Shown here: positions 1 to 6,935 of the stretch, piece by piece
How positions within the stretch are numbered: position 1 is the first letter of the stretch
Layout: the number at the start of each line of letters is the position of its first letter
From: Hanamia caeni
GTDB taxonomy: Bacteria > Bacteroidota > Bacteroidia > Chitinophagales > Chitinophagaceae
Assembly (NCBI RefSeq): GCF_003721595.1
Contig: NZ_RJJR01000009.1
Coordinates: 1-64,000, forward strand
Direction: 5' to 3'
DNA: 64,000 nt
Position numbers and translations under genes: made by a program
Notes under the pieces: generated by a model
The model's database searches: none
The model's input: only the letters and a program-made list of their open reading frames with translations
What the model was told of the DNA's origin: nothing

Positions 1-38
1 CAAATCCTCCTGACGACATCTCCATATTAACCGGTTTC

Positions 39-99
39 GTTCAACATGCGGCTTCATTGTTGGTGCTACGCACCCAACGAAGCCTTAGTTGTTGTAGGC
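39..99 (-). other. attC-like recombination site A (short)
   Basis: A 61-bp imperfect palindrome lies just beyond the stop of the 107-850 gene. The outer left box GTTCAAC (39-45) fits RYYYAAC. The right box GTTGTAGGC (91-99) resembles GTTRRRY with two extra bases. The inner arms GGCTTCATTG and CAACGAAGCC pair around a GTGC-GTA-GCAC tip, with a few unpaired bases as in extrahelical attC positions. It is much shorter than the other three sites of the array. Confidence 0.6.
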
Positions 100-106
100 T
101 GGCATT

Positions 107-850
107 CTAAAAATTAGTATCTGAAAAATGTTCAAGGTCGTCTTGTTCCAATTCTTTTTTTATCTCTTGAATTTGTCGTTCAAGTCGTCTTTTGTCTAAG
201 ATGTACTCCTTTATTTCTATTTCCCCTTTGATACGTTTGTCGAATAAATCAGAAAGTTCTTTTTGAAGATGTTTTGCATTTGTCTCTTTTTGCCGAAGAA
301 CAAAAAGTTTTTCTTTGATTTGTTTTACTTGCTCGGTTTCAATAAAGTTTTTGTCAGAAGATGTTACAAAAGAAACTTCACCACGTTCTTCAGAAATGAT
401 TTGCTGTCCGGTTTGAAGTGTTGGGGGTCTGCGAACAATTTGCTTGAAATTTTCCGTTTCAATTAAAATATCACCAATATGTGTTTCAATGCGCCATTCG
501 GTTTTGCCATTTTGGTTTATTTGTCTGTGTAAGTCAGCAATCTCAATGTAATTATAAAATTCGTTGCTTTCTAAGTTAAAGCTAAACCTCACCGGTGTCT
601 TGAAAACAAGGGTGCAAGGAGCAACCCAAAATGAAAACCAATTATCTTGATTTGGTTGAACCCACTTGAAAATGTAGTCTATATCAAAGAAAAGGTCTTG
701 GTCAATCTTAAACGCATAAATTAAACTATCATGCCAACCTAAAGTTTCAAAGTCAGCGTCTGTCCAAATCCATTTGTCTAATTGATAATCTTCCAAAGTT
801 AGAATTTTCTGCTTGCCTACAACGGTTACGCATTGGCGATGGCTGGGCAT
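107..850 (-). CDS. Cassette-borne hypothetical protein with C-terminal coiled coil
   Basis: I do not recognise a named family. The N-terminal 150 residues are mixed beta-rich sequence with many Trp and Phe (a WHDS motif near residue 39). Residues 175-240 are a Lys/Glu/Gln-rich stretch that should form a coiled coil. There is no signal peptide or membrane segment, so it is probably cytoplasmic. The longest reading starts at the ATG at 850, but its first 12 codons lie inside the neighbouring attC-like site (815-1015). If the gene is a mobile cassette, a start after the core is more plausible; the TTG at 796 would give 229 residues. It is the last cassette gene of the array, followed directly by site A. 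Function unknown. Confidence 0.7.
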   Translation of the reverse strand: MPSHRQCVTVVGKQKILTLEDYQLDKWIWTDADFETLGWHDSLIYAFKIDQDLFFDIDYIFKWVQPNQDNWFSFWVAPCTLVFKTPVRFSFNLESNEFYNYIEIADLHRQINQNGKTEWRIETHIGDILIETENFKQIVRRPPTLQTGQQIISEERGEVSFVTSSDKNFIETEQVKQIKEKLFVLRQKETNAKHLQKELSDLFDKRIKGEIEIKEYILDKRRLERQIQEIKKELEQDDLEHFSDTNF

Positions 851-1015
851 TCAATGAATTTTCAGCCGGAACAAAAGTACAGTAAACGAACAAATAGTTG
901 AGATTTTGATTCATGGCTCAACAGAGAATTTTCAGCCCGGAACTACAGCCCAATAGCGAACGAAAAGCTGATGAAATGCACGTCACCCCAGCTATTGCCA
1001 ATGCACCTGTTGGGC
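815..1015 (-). other. attC-like recombination site B
   Basis: A 201-bp imperfect inverted repeat. The left arm starts GCCTACAAC (815-823) and runs through GCATTGGCGATGGCTGGG. The right arm is its near-complement CCCCAGCTATTGCCAATGC and ends in GTTGGGC (1009-1015), a perfect GTTRRRY. The loop carries two direct copies of a TTTTCAGCCsGGAAC motif (near 858 and 924) and one copy of the dispersed CAGTAAACGAACAAA motif (880-894). The site lies between the cupin gene and the 107-850 gene. Confidence 0.66.
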
Positions 1016-1060
1016 GTTCGCCAAACTGTCTATAAATAGTTGTCATTGGAAATGTAAGCG

Positions 1061-1543
1061 TCAGTTAGCTTTCAGCGGTTCGCCAACGATCTTCATTCGA
1101 TGGTCGGCAAATACTTTTGCTATTTCTTCTTTCGATGGTGGTGAGTTCCACTTATCTGTAACTGCAAAGAATTCTTCAATTTTTCCAGAAGGCATGTAAG
1201 AAACAATGGTTCTCGCTTTTTCAGTAATCTGCACAAATGCGTGTGGTATGTTGCGTGGCAGAAAAATAGTGTCGCCAGCTTTTAAATGAAATTTGTCGTC
1301 ACCACATTGAAATAAATATTCTCCTTCTGCAACAAAAAACCATTCATCCTGGTCAGGGTGAATATGTAGTGGTGGCCCACCGTTCGGCGTTTGTCCTATT
1401 TGTTCAAAAACTGCTAAATGATTTCCTGTGTCTTTGCCTGATATTTTGATATCAAGCGTATTCACGGTAACGCCTTTCATTTTATAGTGAGTGCCAAATC
1501 TTGCCTCACCTGAAGCAACTTTAAATCCTTTTTCTGTGCGCAT
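1061..1543 (-). CDS. Cupin-domain protein (quercetinase-like cupin)
   Basis: A single small beta-barrel cupin of 160 residues. Cupin motif 1 is visible as PPLHIHPDQDEWFFVAEGE, with two His and a downstream Glu as metal ligands. Motif 2 is visible as GDTIFLPRNIPHAF with the third His. Such stand-alone cupins bind Fe, Mn or Ni and act as dioxygenases, isomerases or sensors; the substrate cannot be told. There is no export signal. It is the last of three same-strand genes (SnoaL-like, FAD monooxygenase, cupin) with 18- and 38-bp gaps, probably one transcript inside one cassette. The three together resemble a small redox or detoxification module acting on an aromatic or polyketide-like compound, which is inference. 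ATG start at 1543. Confidence 0.85.
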   Translation of the reverse strand: MRTEKGFKVASGEARFGTHYKMKGVTVNTLDIKISGKDTGNHLAVFEQIGQTPNGGPPLHIHPDQDEWFFVAEGEYLFQCGDDKFHLKAGDTIFLPRNIPHAFVQITEKARTIVSYMPSGKIEEFFAVTDKWNSPPSKEEIAKVFADHRMKIVGEPLKAN

Positions 1544-1561
1544 GTGATGATGTTTTAGTTT

Positions 1562-2758
1562 TCAATACTCTTTCAGTTTCAACTTGTCATCTGAAAATTG
1601 TTTAATAAACAGTTTTGAAAAAAACGGAAGAAACATCAGTTTGACTATGAGATTACGCATCCATATTCCAAAATTGCTTTTAGGCACAAACGACTTTGCG
1701 AAATTTTTCGCTATTCGTTGTTTATCAGCAATAAAGGGTTTGAAAATGTTTTCATATTGGGCAAATGCAACTTTGTGATTTCCGCCTGCTTCTTTTAATT
1801 CACCCGCCAGGATATACGCACCAACCATAGCAAGTGTAGAACCTTGCCCCGATAATAATGACGGGCAATCACAGGCATCACCTACTAATGTTACACGATT
1901 TTTTGACCAATTGTTCATCAGAATTTGACTTACCACATCAAAATAAAAGTCAGATGCAGTATCTATTTTTGATAACAAGTCAGCGCATTTCCAGCCTGCA
2001 TTTTGAAATTCACTTCTCAAAATTTGCTTTTGTGCTTCTATATTATTGTGTTGATAGACTAATTTTTGGGATGAAGTGAAAATGAAAAAAGTTGTCGTTT
2101 TATTTCCATTGGTTGAATAAACCGCAGCTTGTTTACACGGAACATTATACATCTCAAATGCTTTACCATTATGGATATCATCTTCAATTGTAAAAGAAGA
2201 AGTGTAATATCCATAGTATTTTTCAAACTGAGCTTCATTGCCGAATACCAGATTACGGACATTTGAATGTAATCCGTCCGCTCCAATAACCAAATCAAAA
2301 TTGCGAGTTCCTCCGTTGTGAAGCGTTACTGTTACTCTATCCGTATGTTGTTCAATTTTATCAATCGTATCCCCAAAAATTATTTCAATGTCTTTATCAA
2401 GATGATTGTAAATAATTTTTGCCAAATCGCCACGCAGCAAAGTGAAAGCACGGCCTTTCATCATCTTCTTAAGTTTTTGATAATTCATTCCACCTTTTCG
2501 TTTGCCGTTTGCATCAACAATAGAAAGCTCTATGATTCCGAGGTCTGCTTTATCCAGGTCGCGAACAATTCCCATTCGCTCTGATACATCAAATCCTGCA
2601 CCCCAAAAGTCAATGGCATACCCGCCCTCGCGCAATTTTGGTGCGTGTTCTACAATGGTTGGATTGAAACCGAACCTTTTTAGCCAATAGGCAAGAGTAG
2701 TTCCTGCAATTCCGGCTCCTGATATTAGAATGTTCACATTGTCCATTGATTTTGTCAT
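1562..2758 (-). CDS. FAD-dependent monooxygenase, PHBH/TetX-like fold
   Basis: A class A flavoprotein monooxygenase-like protein of 398 residues that uses FAD, NAD(P)H and O2 to hydroxylate small aromatic or polyketide substrates. The N-terminal Rossmann motif is ISGAGIAGTTLAYWLKRFGF (GxGxxG). A second FAD contact is in DLVIGADGLHSNVR, and the C-terminal motif is VTLVGDACDCPSLLSGQGST (GD plus GQG). No membrane anchor. The family includes tetracycline- and rifampicin-inactivating enzymes as well as biosynthetic hydroxylases; nothing visible here settles the substrate, and the GDACDCPSLLSGQG loop differs from the one I recall for Tet(X). It is the middle gene of the three-gene cassette, between SnoaL-like and cupin genes. 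ATG at 2758. Confidence 0.88.
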   Translation of the reverse strand: MTKSMDNVNILISGAGIAGTTLAYWLKRFGFNPTIVEHAPKLREGGYAIDFWGAGFDVSERMGIVRDLDKADLGIIELSIVDANGKRKGGMNYQKLKKMMKGRAFTLLRGDLAKIIYNHLDKDIEIIFGDTIDKIEQHTDRVTVTLHNGGTRNFDLVIGADGLHSNVRNLVFGNEAQFEKYYGYYTSSFTIEDDIHNGKAFEMYNVPCKQAAVYSTNGNKTTTFFIFTSSQKLVYQHNNIEAQKQILRSEFQNAGWKCADLLSKIDTASDFYFDVVSQILMNNWSKNRVTLVGDACDCPSLLSGQGSTLAMVGAYILAGELKEAGGNHKVAFAQYENIFKPFIADKQRIAKNFAKSFVPKSNFGIWMRNLIVKLMFLPFFSKLFIKQFSDDKLKLKEY

Positions 2759-2796
2759 TTTATCATTGTGGACAGTTTTTACTATAGTGATTCGCC

Positions 2797-3243
2797 TCAG
2801 GAACGAAATAAGCTTATAATTTTCATGATTATTTTTGGGGGCGGCTTCATACCGAGTTGTTCCAATAATGCCAACCGGTCGGGAACGCCCCAGTGTTCAA
2901 TTAGCTTTTGATCCCTGAATCGTAAAATATCTATGACAGTAATTTCAAATTTTTTACCTGTCGGCGGTAAAGGCCCAAATTGATCTTTATGCGTACCTCT
3001 GGCTGTCATACGGCCCCATACCTTATCATCACGAGTAATTAATTCTTCTATCACAAATGAAAGGTCAGGGAAAGCTTGATGCAGGCTCCTAATTGTCTTT
3101 TTGACTCCTTCGACATTCGGCGGGTCAAAACCATATTGATGTTCTACAAAATCAGGCGCTGCATATTTATCAAAAACCGTTACATCGCCTTTGCCGAAAC
3201 CATCTTCAATGAAGATTCTGAATAACTGTTCATTTGAAAGCAT
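2797..3243 (-). CDS. SnoaL-like / ester cyclase-family protein
   Basis: A 148-residue protein of the NTF2-like SnoaL superfamily. Visible signatures are the FVEHQYGFDPPNVEGVKK segment, the long helix-strand run AFPDLSFVIEELITRDDKVW, and the C-terminal IDILRFRDQKLIEHWGVPD. Members include polyketide cyclases and many uncharacterised small-molecule enzymes. The ORF extends to a TTG at 3297, but the ATG at 3243 matches the usual family N-terminus and is preferred. First gene of the three-gene cassette. About 340 bp upstream, to site C at 3583, have no recognisable gene and could hold the promoter or the scar of a lost cassette. Confidence 0.82.
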   Translation of the reverse strand: MLSNEQLFRIFIEDGFGKGDVTVFDKYAAPDFVEHQYGFDPPNVEGVKKTIRSLHQAFPDLSFVIEELITRDDKVWGRMTARGTHKDQFGPLPPTGKKFEITVIDILRFRDQKLIEHWGVPDRLALLEQLGMKPPPKIIMKIISLFRS

Positions 3244-3582
3244 GTAAATAATTTTTATATTCGGTAATGTTTTTTTATTGCAGTCATACAATAGCAATTT
3301 AGTAAATTACTTTAAATTACTATATTAAATGTGTGGTTCCTCCAATTCCGGCTCTTTAAATCAATATGTTTTGTTCTCTAGCATCATATTATACCTTAAA
3401 AAGCGAAATTTGGGATTTATCAAACTATTAGTTACGACTCTCTGGCAAGTTTGCTATGTCTCACTTCACTTTAAATGGTTTGTTTGTTCGCATTGCGCCC
3501 ATTTGATTTGATTTTTTCAAGTGTAACTAAAGGAATTGTCGCAATTAAAAATGTGCTATTAAGCCTTGCTCTCATTGGTGAC
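3244..3582. other. Non-coding stretch between SnoaL-like gene and attC-like site C
   Basis: About 340 bp with no convincing ORF on either strand. The open frames on the plus strand have no family resemblance and run into the attC-like site. It is the likely 5' leader of the three-gene cassette, unusually long for a cassette, and could also be the remains of an eroded one. Confidence 0.4.
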
Positions 3583-3779
3583 GCCCAACGGCCACGCATT
3601 TATGCAGGCATGGAATTAGAATTCCTTTCTGCCCGAACCGTTGCCAAATTTATAATTAAAAGTTCATTGTTATTCCTATCGCTCAATAAAGTTCCTTCTG
3701 CCCGGAACTGCTGCTGAAAGATGCACCAGTGCTCACTTTTAGCACTTCTGCCAGGCTTGCATAAATGCGAATGTTAGGC
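3583..3779 (-). other. attC-like recombination site C
   Basis: The best-formed site of the array, a 197-bp imperfect inverted repeat. The left box is GCCCAAC (3583-3589) and the right box GTTAGGC (3773-3779), both exact matches to the attC core consensus. The inner arms CGCATTTATGCAGGCATGG and CCAGGCTTGCATAAATGCG pair with isolated mismatches and bulges, as in extrahelical attC bases. The loop carries two copies of a TTCTGCCCGGAAC-like motif (near 3629 and 3696), related to loops B and D. It sits directly after the stop of the AbiJ-like gene. Confidence 0.72.
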
Positions 3780-3788
3780 ACAGTAGTG

Positions 3789-4718
3789 TTATGTTAGTCC
3801 GCTCTGTTCTACTAAAAATATGATGTTTGTTCCGGCTAAATTTAGAGCGTATCGTGTCATTTCATCATCAACTTTTTGTGGTGTTTGACCTTGTCCATGA
3901 CCTCCCAGTTTATTTCTTATTGTCGGAATCCCACTCTCAAGTAAATTCTGCAAGGAAGTAAATTGATTTTGTGTAAAAATCGGAACTAATCCATTTTGAA
4001 AACAAATCTGTATTAATTTTTTTGATGTATCGGTTGAATTAAATAGCCAATTTTTCTCTTTACAAATAACTTTCATTGTACTTTCAAACGCTTTTAAACA
4101 TTCCGCTAAACATTCCTTATTTCTACCGTGACGATAATGTTCGTGAGCTTTTAAATACTCTTCATTTGCACCTTTAAATTTATCGTTCCATAAAAGAGCA
4201 ATAACCGGTTTCGTTATTTGTGTATGTATATAAGTTGAATCAATTCTAATAATTTCACCCCCATCAAATGAGTAACCAATGCCATGCTCTTTAAATCTTT
4301 CATTTAACTCAATAATTGCCTCATCAGGATTGATTTTTGAATTAGAATGATAGGAATATTGATGAAAATTTTTTCTTAAAACATCATCAATGTATTTAAA
4401 TGAAAGTTCGATAACGTCTAAGGCCTTTTCTGTTTCTGTCGTTTGCAATAAAAAATTTAAAACCTGGGCTTGTGAGCTGGCTTTATAACTTTCCCCCAAA
4501 TGAAAGACACCATACTCTCTGCAAAGTGTCTGCTTAAAAAATTCAAAAATATCATGAGCGTGATGGTCGGTGGAATACCTGTCTTCGCCAATTACATCCT
4601 TAATAATATGCACTATTTGAATCCTCAGAGGTTGAGATATGTCATCAAAGGTGAATATCTCCGGAACTTCTCCTCTAAGTCTTTTTTGTCGTTTTGAAAA
4701 AAGGTCGAATGTTGGCAT
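3789..4718 (-). CDS. AbiJ-NTD4-domain protein, STM4504/CBY_0614 family (putative abortive-infection factor)
   Basis: A 309-residue protein. Its N-terminus (LFSKRQKRLRGEVPEIFTFD, then QPLRIQIVHI) matches what I know of the AbiJ N-terminal domain 4 / STM4504-CBY_0614 family. The C-terminal third has a HEPN/Abi-C-like helical look ending in RNKLGGHGQG near residues 272-280. AbiJ-type proteins are linked to phage resistance by abortive infection, with helical C-terminal domains suspected to act on RNA. No signal peptide, so cytoplasmic. It is a single-gene cassette flanked by sites D (upstream) and C (downstream); the ATG at 4718 is 35 bp inside the upstream core. Family call fairly sure; defence role inferred. 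Confidence 0.78.
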   Translation of the reverse strand: MPTFDLFSKRQKRLRGEVPEIFTFDDISQPLRIQIVHIIKDVIGEDRYSTDHHAHDIFEFFKQTLCREYGVFHLGESYKASSQAQVLNFLLQTTETEKALDVIELSFKYIDDVLRKNFHQYSYHSNSKINPDEAIIELNERFKEHGIGYSFDGGEIIRIDSTYIHTQITKPVIALLWNDKFKGANEEYLKAHEHYRHGRNKECLAECLKAFESTMKVICKEKNWLFNSTDTSKKLIQICFQNGLVPIFTQNQFTSLQNLLESGIPTIRNKLGGHGQGQTPQKVDDEMTRYALNLAGTNIIFLVEQSGLT

Positions 4719-4753
4719 TATTTAAAATTATAGTGCTGTTGATTTACTATTGT

Positions 4754-4951
4754 GCCTAACGATACGCATTGGCGATGGCAGGATATTCAATGCTCGTCTC
4801 GCCCAAGCGTCAGCCGATAAAAGAACTAAAAGTACAAAATATGAACAAAAGTCCACCATAGTATTTTCAGCCGGAACCAGAAGCCAGTAAACGAACAAAA
4901 AGCTGAGATTCTTATTCTTCAGCCATGCTATCGCCAATGCGCTTGTAAGGT
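4754..4951 (-). other. attC-like recombination site D
   Basis: A 198-bp imperfect inverted repeat. The left box GCCTAAC (4754-4760) is an exact RYYYAAC. The right end has TTGTAAGG (4943-4950), a degenerate GTTRRRY. The arms CGCATTGGCGATGGCAGG and CATGCTATCGCCAATGCG pair almost fully. The left arm is nearly identical to that of site B. The loop contains TTTTCAGCCGGAAC (near 4864) and the dispersed motif CAGTAAACGAACAAAAA (4885-4901). Confidence 0.64.
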
Positions 4952-5079
4952 GCTGGCCATGAAGTGTAGAACTAAAAGTTGATTATATAACCTATCGCTC
5001 GGATGTATTTGTTTTTTTTGTGCGGCGGAGCAAAATATATTTATCATGTTTCATAAGGTCATTAATAATGTCAATAAAT

Positions 5080-5604
5080 TTATTTTAAAGTATTCGTATC
5101 TAGGAAGTCTTTGTTCTGGTTCGTTGGTATGGTATCTTGTTTTGTCGAAACACTATCTGCCGCAAGATTTACAGTTCCACCATGTTTTACTTTGTCTTGG
5201 TTATCTGCACTGTCTTGGATGGTCGTTGGTGTTGATAAATTACTTTTATCGTCGTTAGGGTTAAACGTCTTAAAGCATAAAATAATGAAAGTCGCAACAG
5301 TCACACAGGCAAGCCCGTATTTTATAAAGTCATCTCGTCTTTCTTTTTTTGCTTTTGTTACATATCCTAAATTTACAAGGTCAGTCATAGTAGCAAAACC
5401 TGCATCTGTCATACACAGTGTCTGCAATTCATTGTTGCGTCTTAGCATTCCCTGTCCGACTAAAAAGTTGATGTTGTTTTCGCAAACATGGTATGATGCG
5501 ATGTCGTCCCAAATGCCTTGTTGCAAATCACTCCACTTTATAGTTACGTTACCAGTAAATTTTAGTAGGATTTTGTCAAGCAGTATAGCCTTGTCAATTT
5601 TCAT
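5080..5604 (-). CDS. Hypothetical single-pass membrane protein, cassette-borne
   Basis: No family recognised. The 174 residues divide into an N-terminal helical part of about 85 residues that looks like a small winged-helix or other helical domain (IKWSDLQQGIWDDIASY ... MTDAGFATMTDLVNLGYV), a basic stretch KAKKERRDD, and one membrane helix near residues 95-111 (YGLACVTVATFIILCF). The tail is low-complexity, rich in Asp, Thr, Asn and Gln. Topology suggests a cytoplasmic N-terminus with the tail outside. It is the first gene of the visible cassette array and precedes site D by about 130 bp. ATG at 5604. Confidence 0.65.
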   Translation of the reverse strand: MKIDKAILLDKILLKFTGNVTIKWSDLQQGIWDDIASYHVCENNINFLVGQGMLRRNNELQTLCMTDAGFATMTDLVNLGYVTKAKKERRDDFIKYGLACVTVATFIILCFKTFNPNDDKSNLSTPTTIQDSADNQDKVKHGGTVNLAADSVSTKQDTIPTNQNKDFLDTNTLK

Positions 5605-6022
5605 TTGCTGTGGAAATTATAAATGTCTTTAAAGAAGCGTTGGTAAAAAAAAACAAATACAGTGAACCGTCTGATGAACATAGACCTAATACGGCTTGCA
5701 CCTTACTCAAAAATAGCAGAAAGTTTTTATACCTCATAACCTTTTCCACAAAAAAATATCTTTCTTCATTATCAATCAGTTAAACTACTTTGGCGAAATA
5801 CAAATTAAAAAAAAATATCTTTCGTAAAGCCAACTTTTTATTTTTTTAATAATCCTTCTATATCCTCTAACGGACTCAATATATTTATTAGATCCTCTTC
5901 CGCGTACGTGTATTTATCCCAGGCCGTGTCTACTCGCAGCTTTGTGCATATGCAGGACACGGCCGTGCTGAATTATTCACTGTTAATAGGGTATTCGCTC
6001 TGCATTCCCCCGATGTAATATT
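5605..6022. other. Gap with gene remnants and a palindrome
   Basis: About 420 bp. A minus-strand frame of 44 codons without a start (stop at 5838, open to about 5972) reads ...KLRVDTAWDKYTYAEEDL...LEDIEGLLKK and looks like the C-terminal scrap of a gene I cannot name. Within it are the 9-bp arms GGCCGTGTC (5922-5930) and GACACGGCC (5955-5963). Bases 5896-5928 share a 19-nt and an adjacent 10-nt match with uxaC (9557-9585). No intact gene, and no attC or attI was found. Confidence 0.4.
5922..5963. repeat. REP-like inverted repeat near the transposase remnant
   Basis: Perfect 9-bp arms GGCCGTGTC and GACACGGCC are separated by 24 bp, with GC content well above the surroundings. It lies about 60 bp before the RAYT-type transposase remnant on the plus strand. 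REP hairpins are the usual substrates of that transposase class, so this could be a resident REP element. Confidence 0.4.
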
Positions 6023-6049
6023 TTGCCGAACTATATCTGTAATCCACCG

Positions 6050-6361
6050 GATTTTCCACCAATCTCCACACTCCAAGAGAAGCTAAATTATATTCACAAC
6101 AATCCGTGCAGTGTGCCCAATCATCTGCATGTGCCTATTGATTTTTCAGCTTCCTCGAAAAGTATTAATGCAATAGTTAGTAATGGGAAAAGGTTTATGG
6201 CTTACGAACTGGTGAAAAGATTACAAAAAAGTGGAAATGATGAATGGCTAAAAAAGCTTATGCAGGCAGTAGCAGCTTCGGATAAAGACAGGGGAAAGAA
6301 ACACCAGGTATTTAAGAGATCATTTGATTGTAAGTTAATAACAACAAACCACTTCTTTTAA
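6050..6361 (+). pseudogene. Scrambled remnant of a REP-associated (IS200/Y1-like) transposase
   Basis: The frame contains recognisable pieces of a Bacteroidota RAYT transposase in the wrong order. EKLNYIHNNPC, normally close to the C-terminus, is followed immediately by VPNHLHVPIDF, which carries the N-terminal HUH (HLH) motif. The family-typical middle GKRFMAYELVKRLQ ... DKDRGKKHQVFKRSFD comes next, then a stop. The N-terminal region before PNHLH is missing. The order suggests a fusion of the tail of one copy with the middle of another, or an internal rearrangement. The only start codon is a TTG at 6023, so it is almost certainly inactive. It overlaps the convergent gene at 6358 by 4 bp. Confidence 0.72.
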
Positions 6362-6756
6362 GCCGAAAGTAAATTCTCAATGCCTCCGTAAAAAAGAAGT
6401 TTACCTAAGAAAATAAGTCCAGCCAAAATGCAAATAAATAATGAAATATAAGTTCCGGGGCTACACTTCAATGTTGTCCGAATAATGGTTTCAACTTCTG
6501 TTCGTTTTTCAATTTGTCCAAAAAGTTTTGATGCCAATCTTGGTGAGTTAACATTTGCGTTTAATCGGATAAGTTGAACTGTAAAATCTTTCCCGTCAAA
6601 ATATTTCAGCATTATGTTACTTGTGCTCCATAATCCAACTGATTGAGGAATGTTGTTAATCGCATTGAATACTTTCTCTACCGGAAAATTTAATTCATAC
6701 GATTTGTGTTTGTCTTTGAGAAAGGTTAAGAATTTAATTCTTGAAAGAAAACTCAT
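6358..6756 (-). CDS. Hypothetical protein with C-terminal membrane helix
   Basis: A 132-residue protein of unknown family. The first 100 residues are soluble, mixed alpha/beta sequence (LNFPVEKVFNAINNIPQSVG, then VQLIRLNANVNSPRLASKLFGQIEKRTEVETII). They are followed by a hydrophobic segment near residues 104-122 (YISLFICILAGLIFLGKLL), suggesting a tail-anchored protein with the soluble part in the cytoplasm. It lies outside the clear attC-bounded array but shares the orientation and orphan nature of the cassette genes. ATG at 6756. Confidence 0.55.
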   Translation of the reverse strand: MSFLSRIKFLTFLKDKHKSYELNFPVEKVFNAINNIPQSVGLWSTSNIMLKYFDGKDFTVQLIRLNANVNSPRLASKLFGQIEKRTEVETIIRTTLKCSPGTYISLFICILAGLIFLGKLLFYGGIENLLSA

Positions 6757-6935
6757 GCGGTTAAAGATGTTGAATATGTTCAGCAGTGTTTCAATGGCAG
6801 CTTACACGCTAATTTATGTTATAAGACGCTATCCGTAAAAAAAAATTGTGTTTAGAAATCAATTGTTTATCATTATACTTTTTGGATTGTTATTAGGACA
6901 ATCCATACCAAAATTATTTTTAATATAATAAATTA

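Larger units (their letters stand above)
39..5604 (-). mobile_element. Integron-type gene-cassette array (no integrase seen)
   Basis: Six intact, mostly unrelated genes on the minus strand are separated by four imperfect inverted repeats. The outer ends of these repeats fit, or nearly fit, the integron attC core consensus RYYYAAC...GTTRRRY. Reading on the minus strand, each repeat follows one gene or gene group, as expected for cassettes. Cassette units are: the gene at 107-850 with site 39-99; the three genes at 1061-3243 with site 815-1015; the gene at 3789-4718 with site 3583-3779; and the gene at 5080-5604 with site 4754-4951. No tyrosine integron integrase is visible up to 7.4 kb, so this would be a cluster of attC sites lacking an integrase, or the distal part of a larger integron. 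The array may continue left of the window. The sites are seen directly; the integron reading is inference from structure and gene order. Confidence 0.68.

Noticed and set aside
1562..2758. Calling the FAD monooxygenase a tetracycline destructase (Tet(X))
   Set aside because: The fold is the same, but the C-terminal GD motif region differs and many other monooxygenases fit equally well.
3329..3717. Plus-strand ORFs overlapping attC-like site C
   Set aside because: They run through the palindrome, have no family resemblance and no plausible start context.
5605..5760. A fifth attC or an attI upstream of the 5080-5604 gene
   Set aside because: No paired RYYYAAC/GTTRRRY boxes or arms could be found there.
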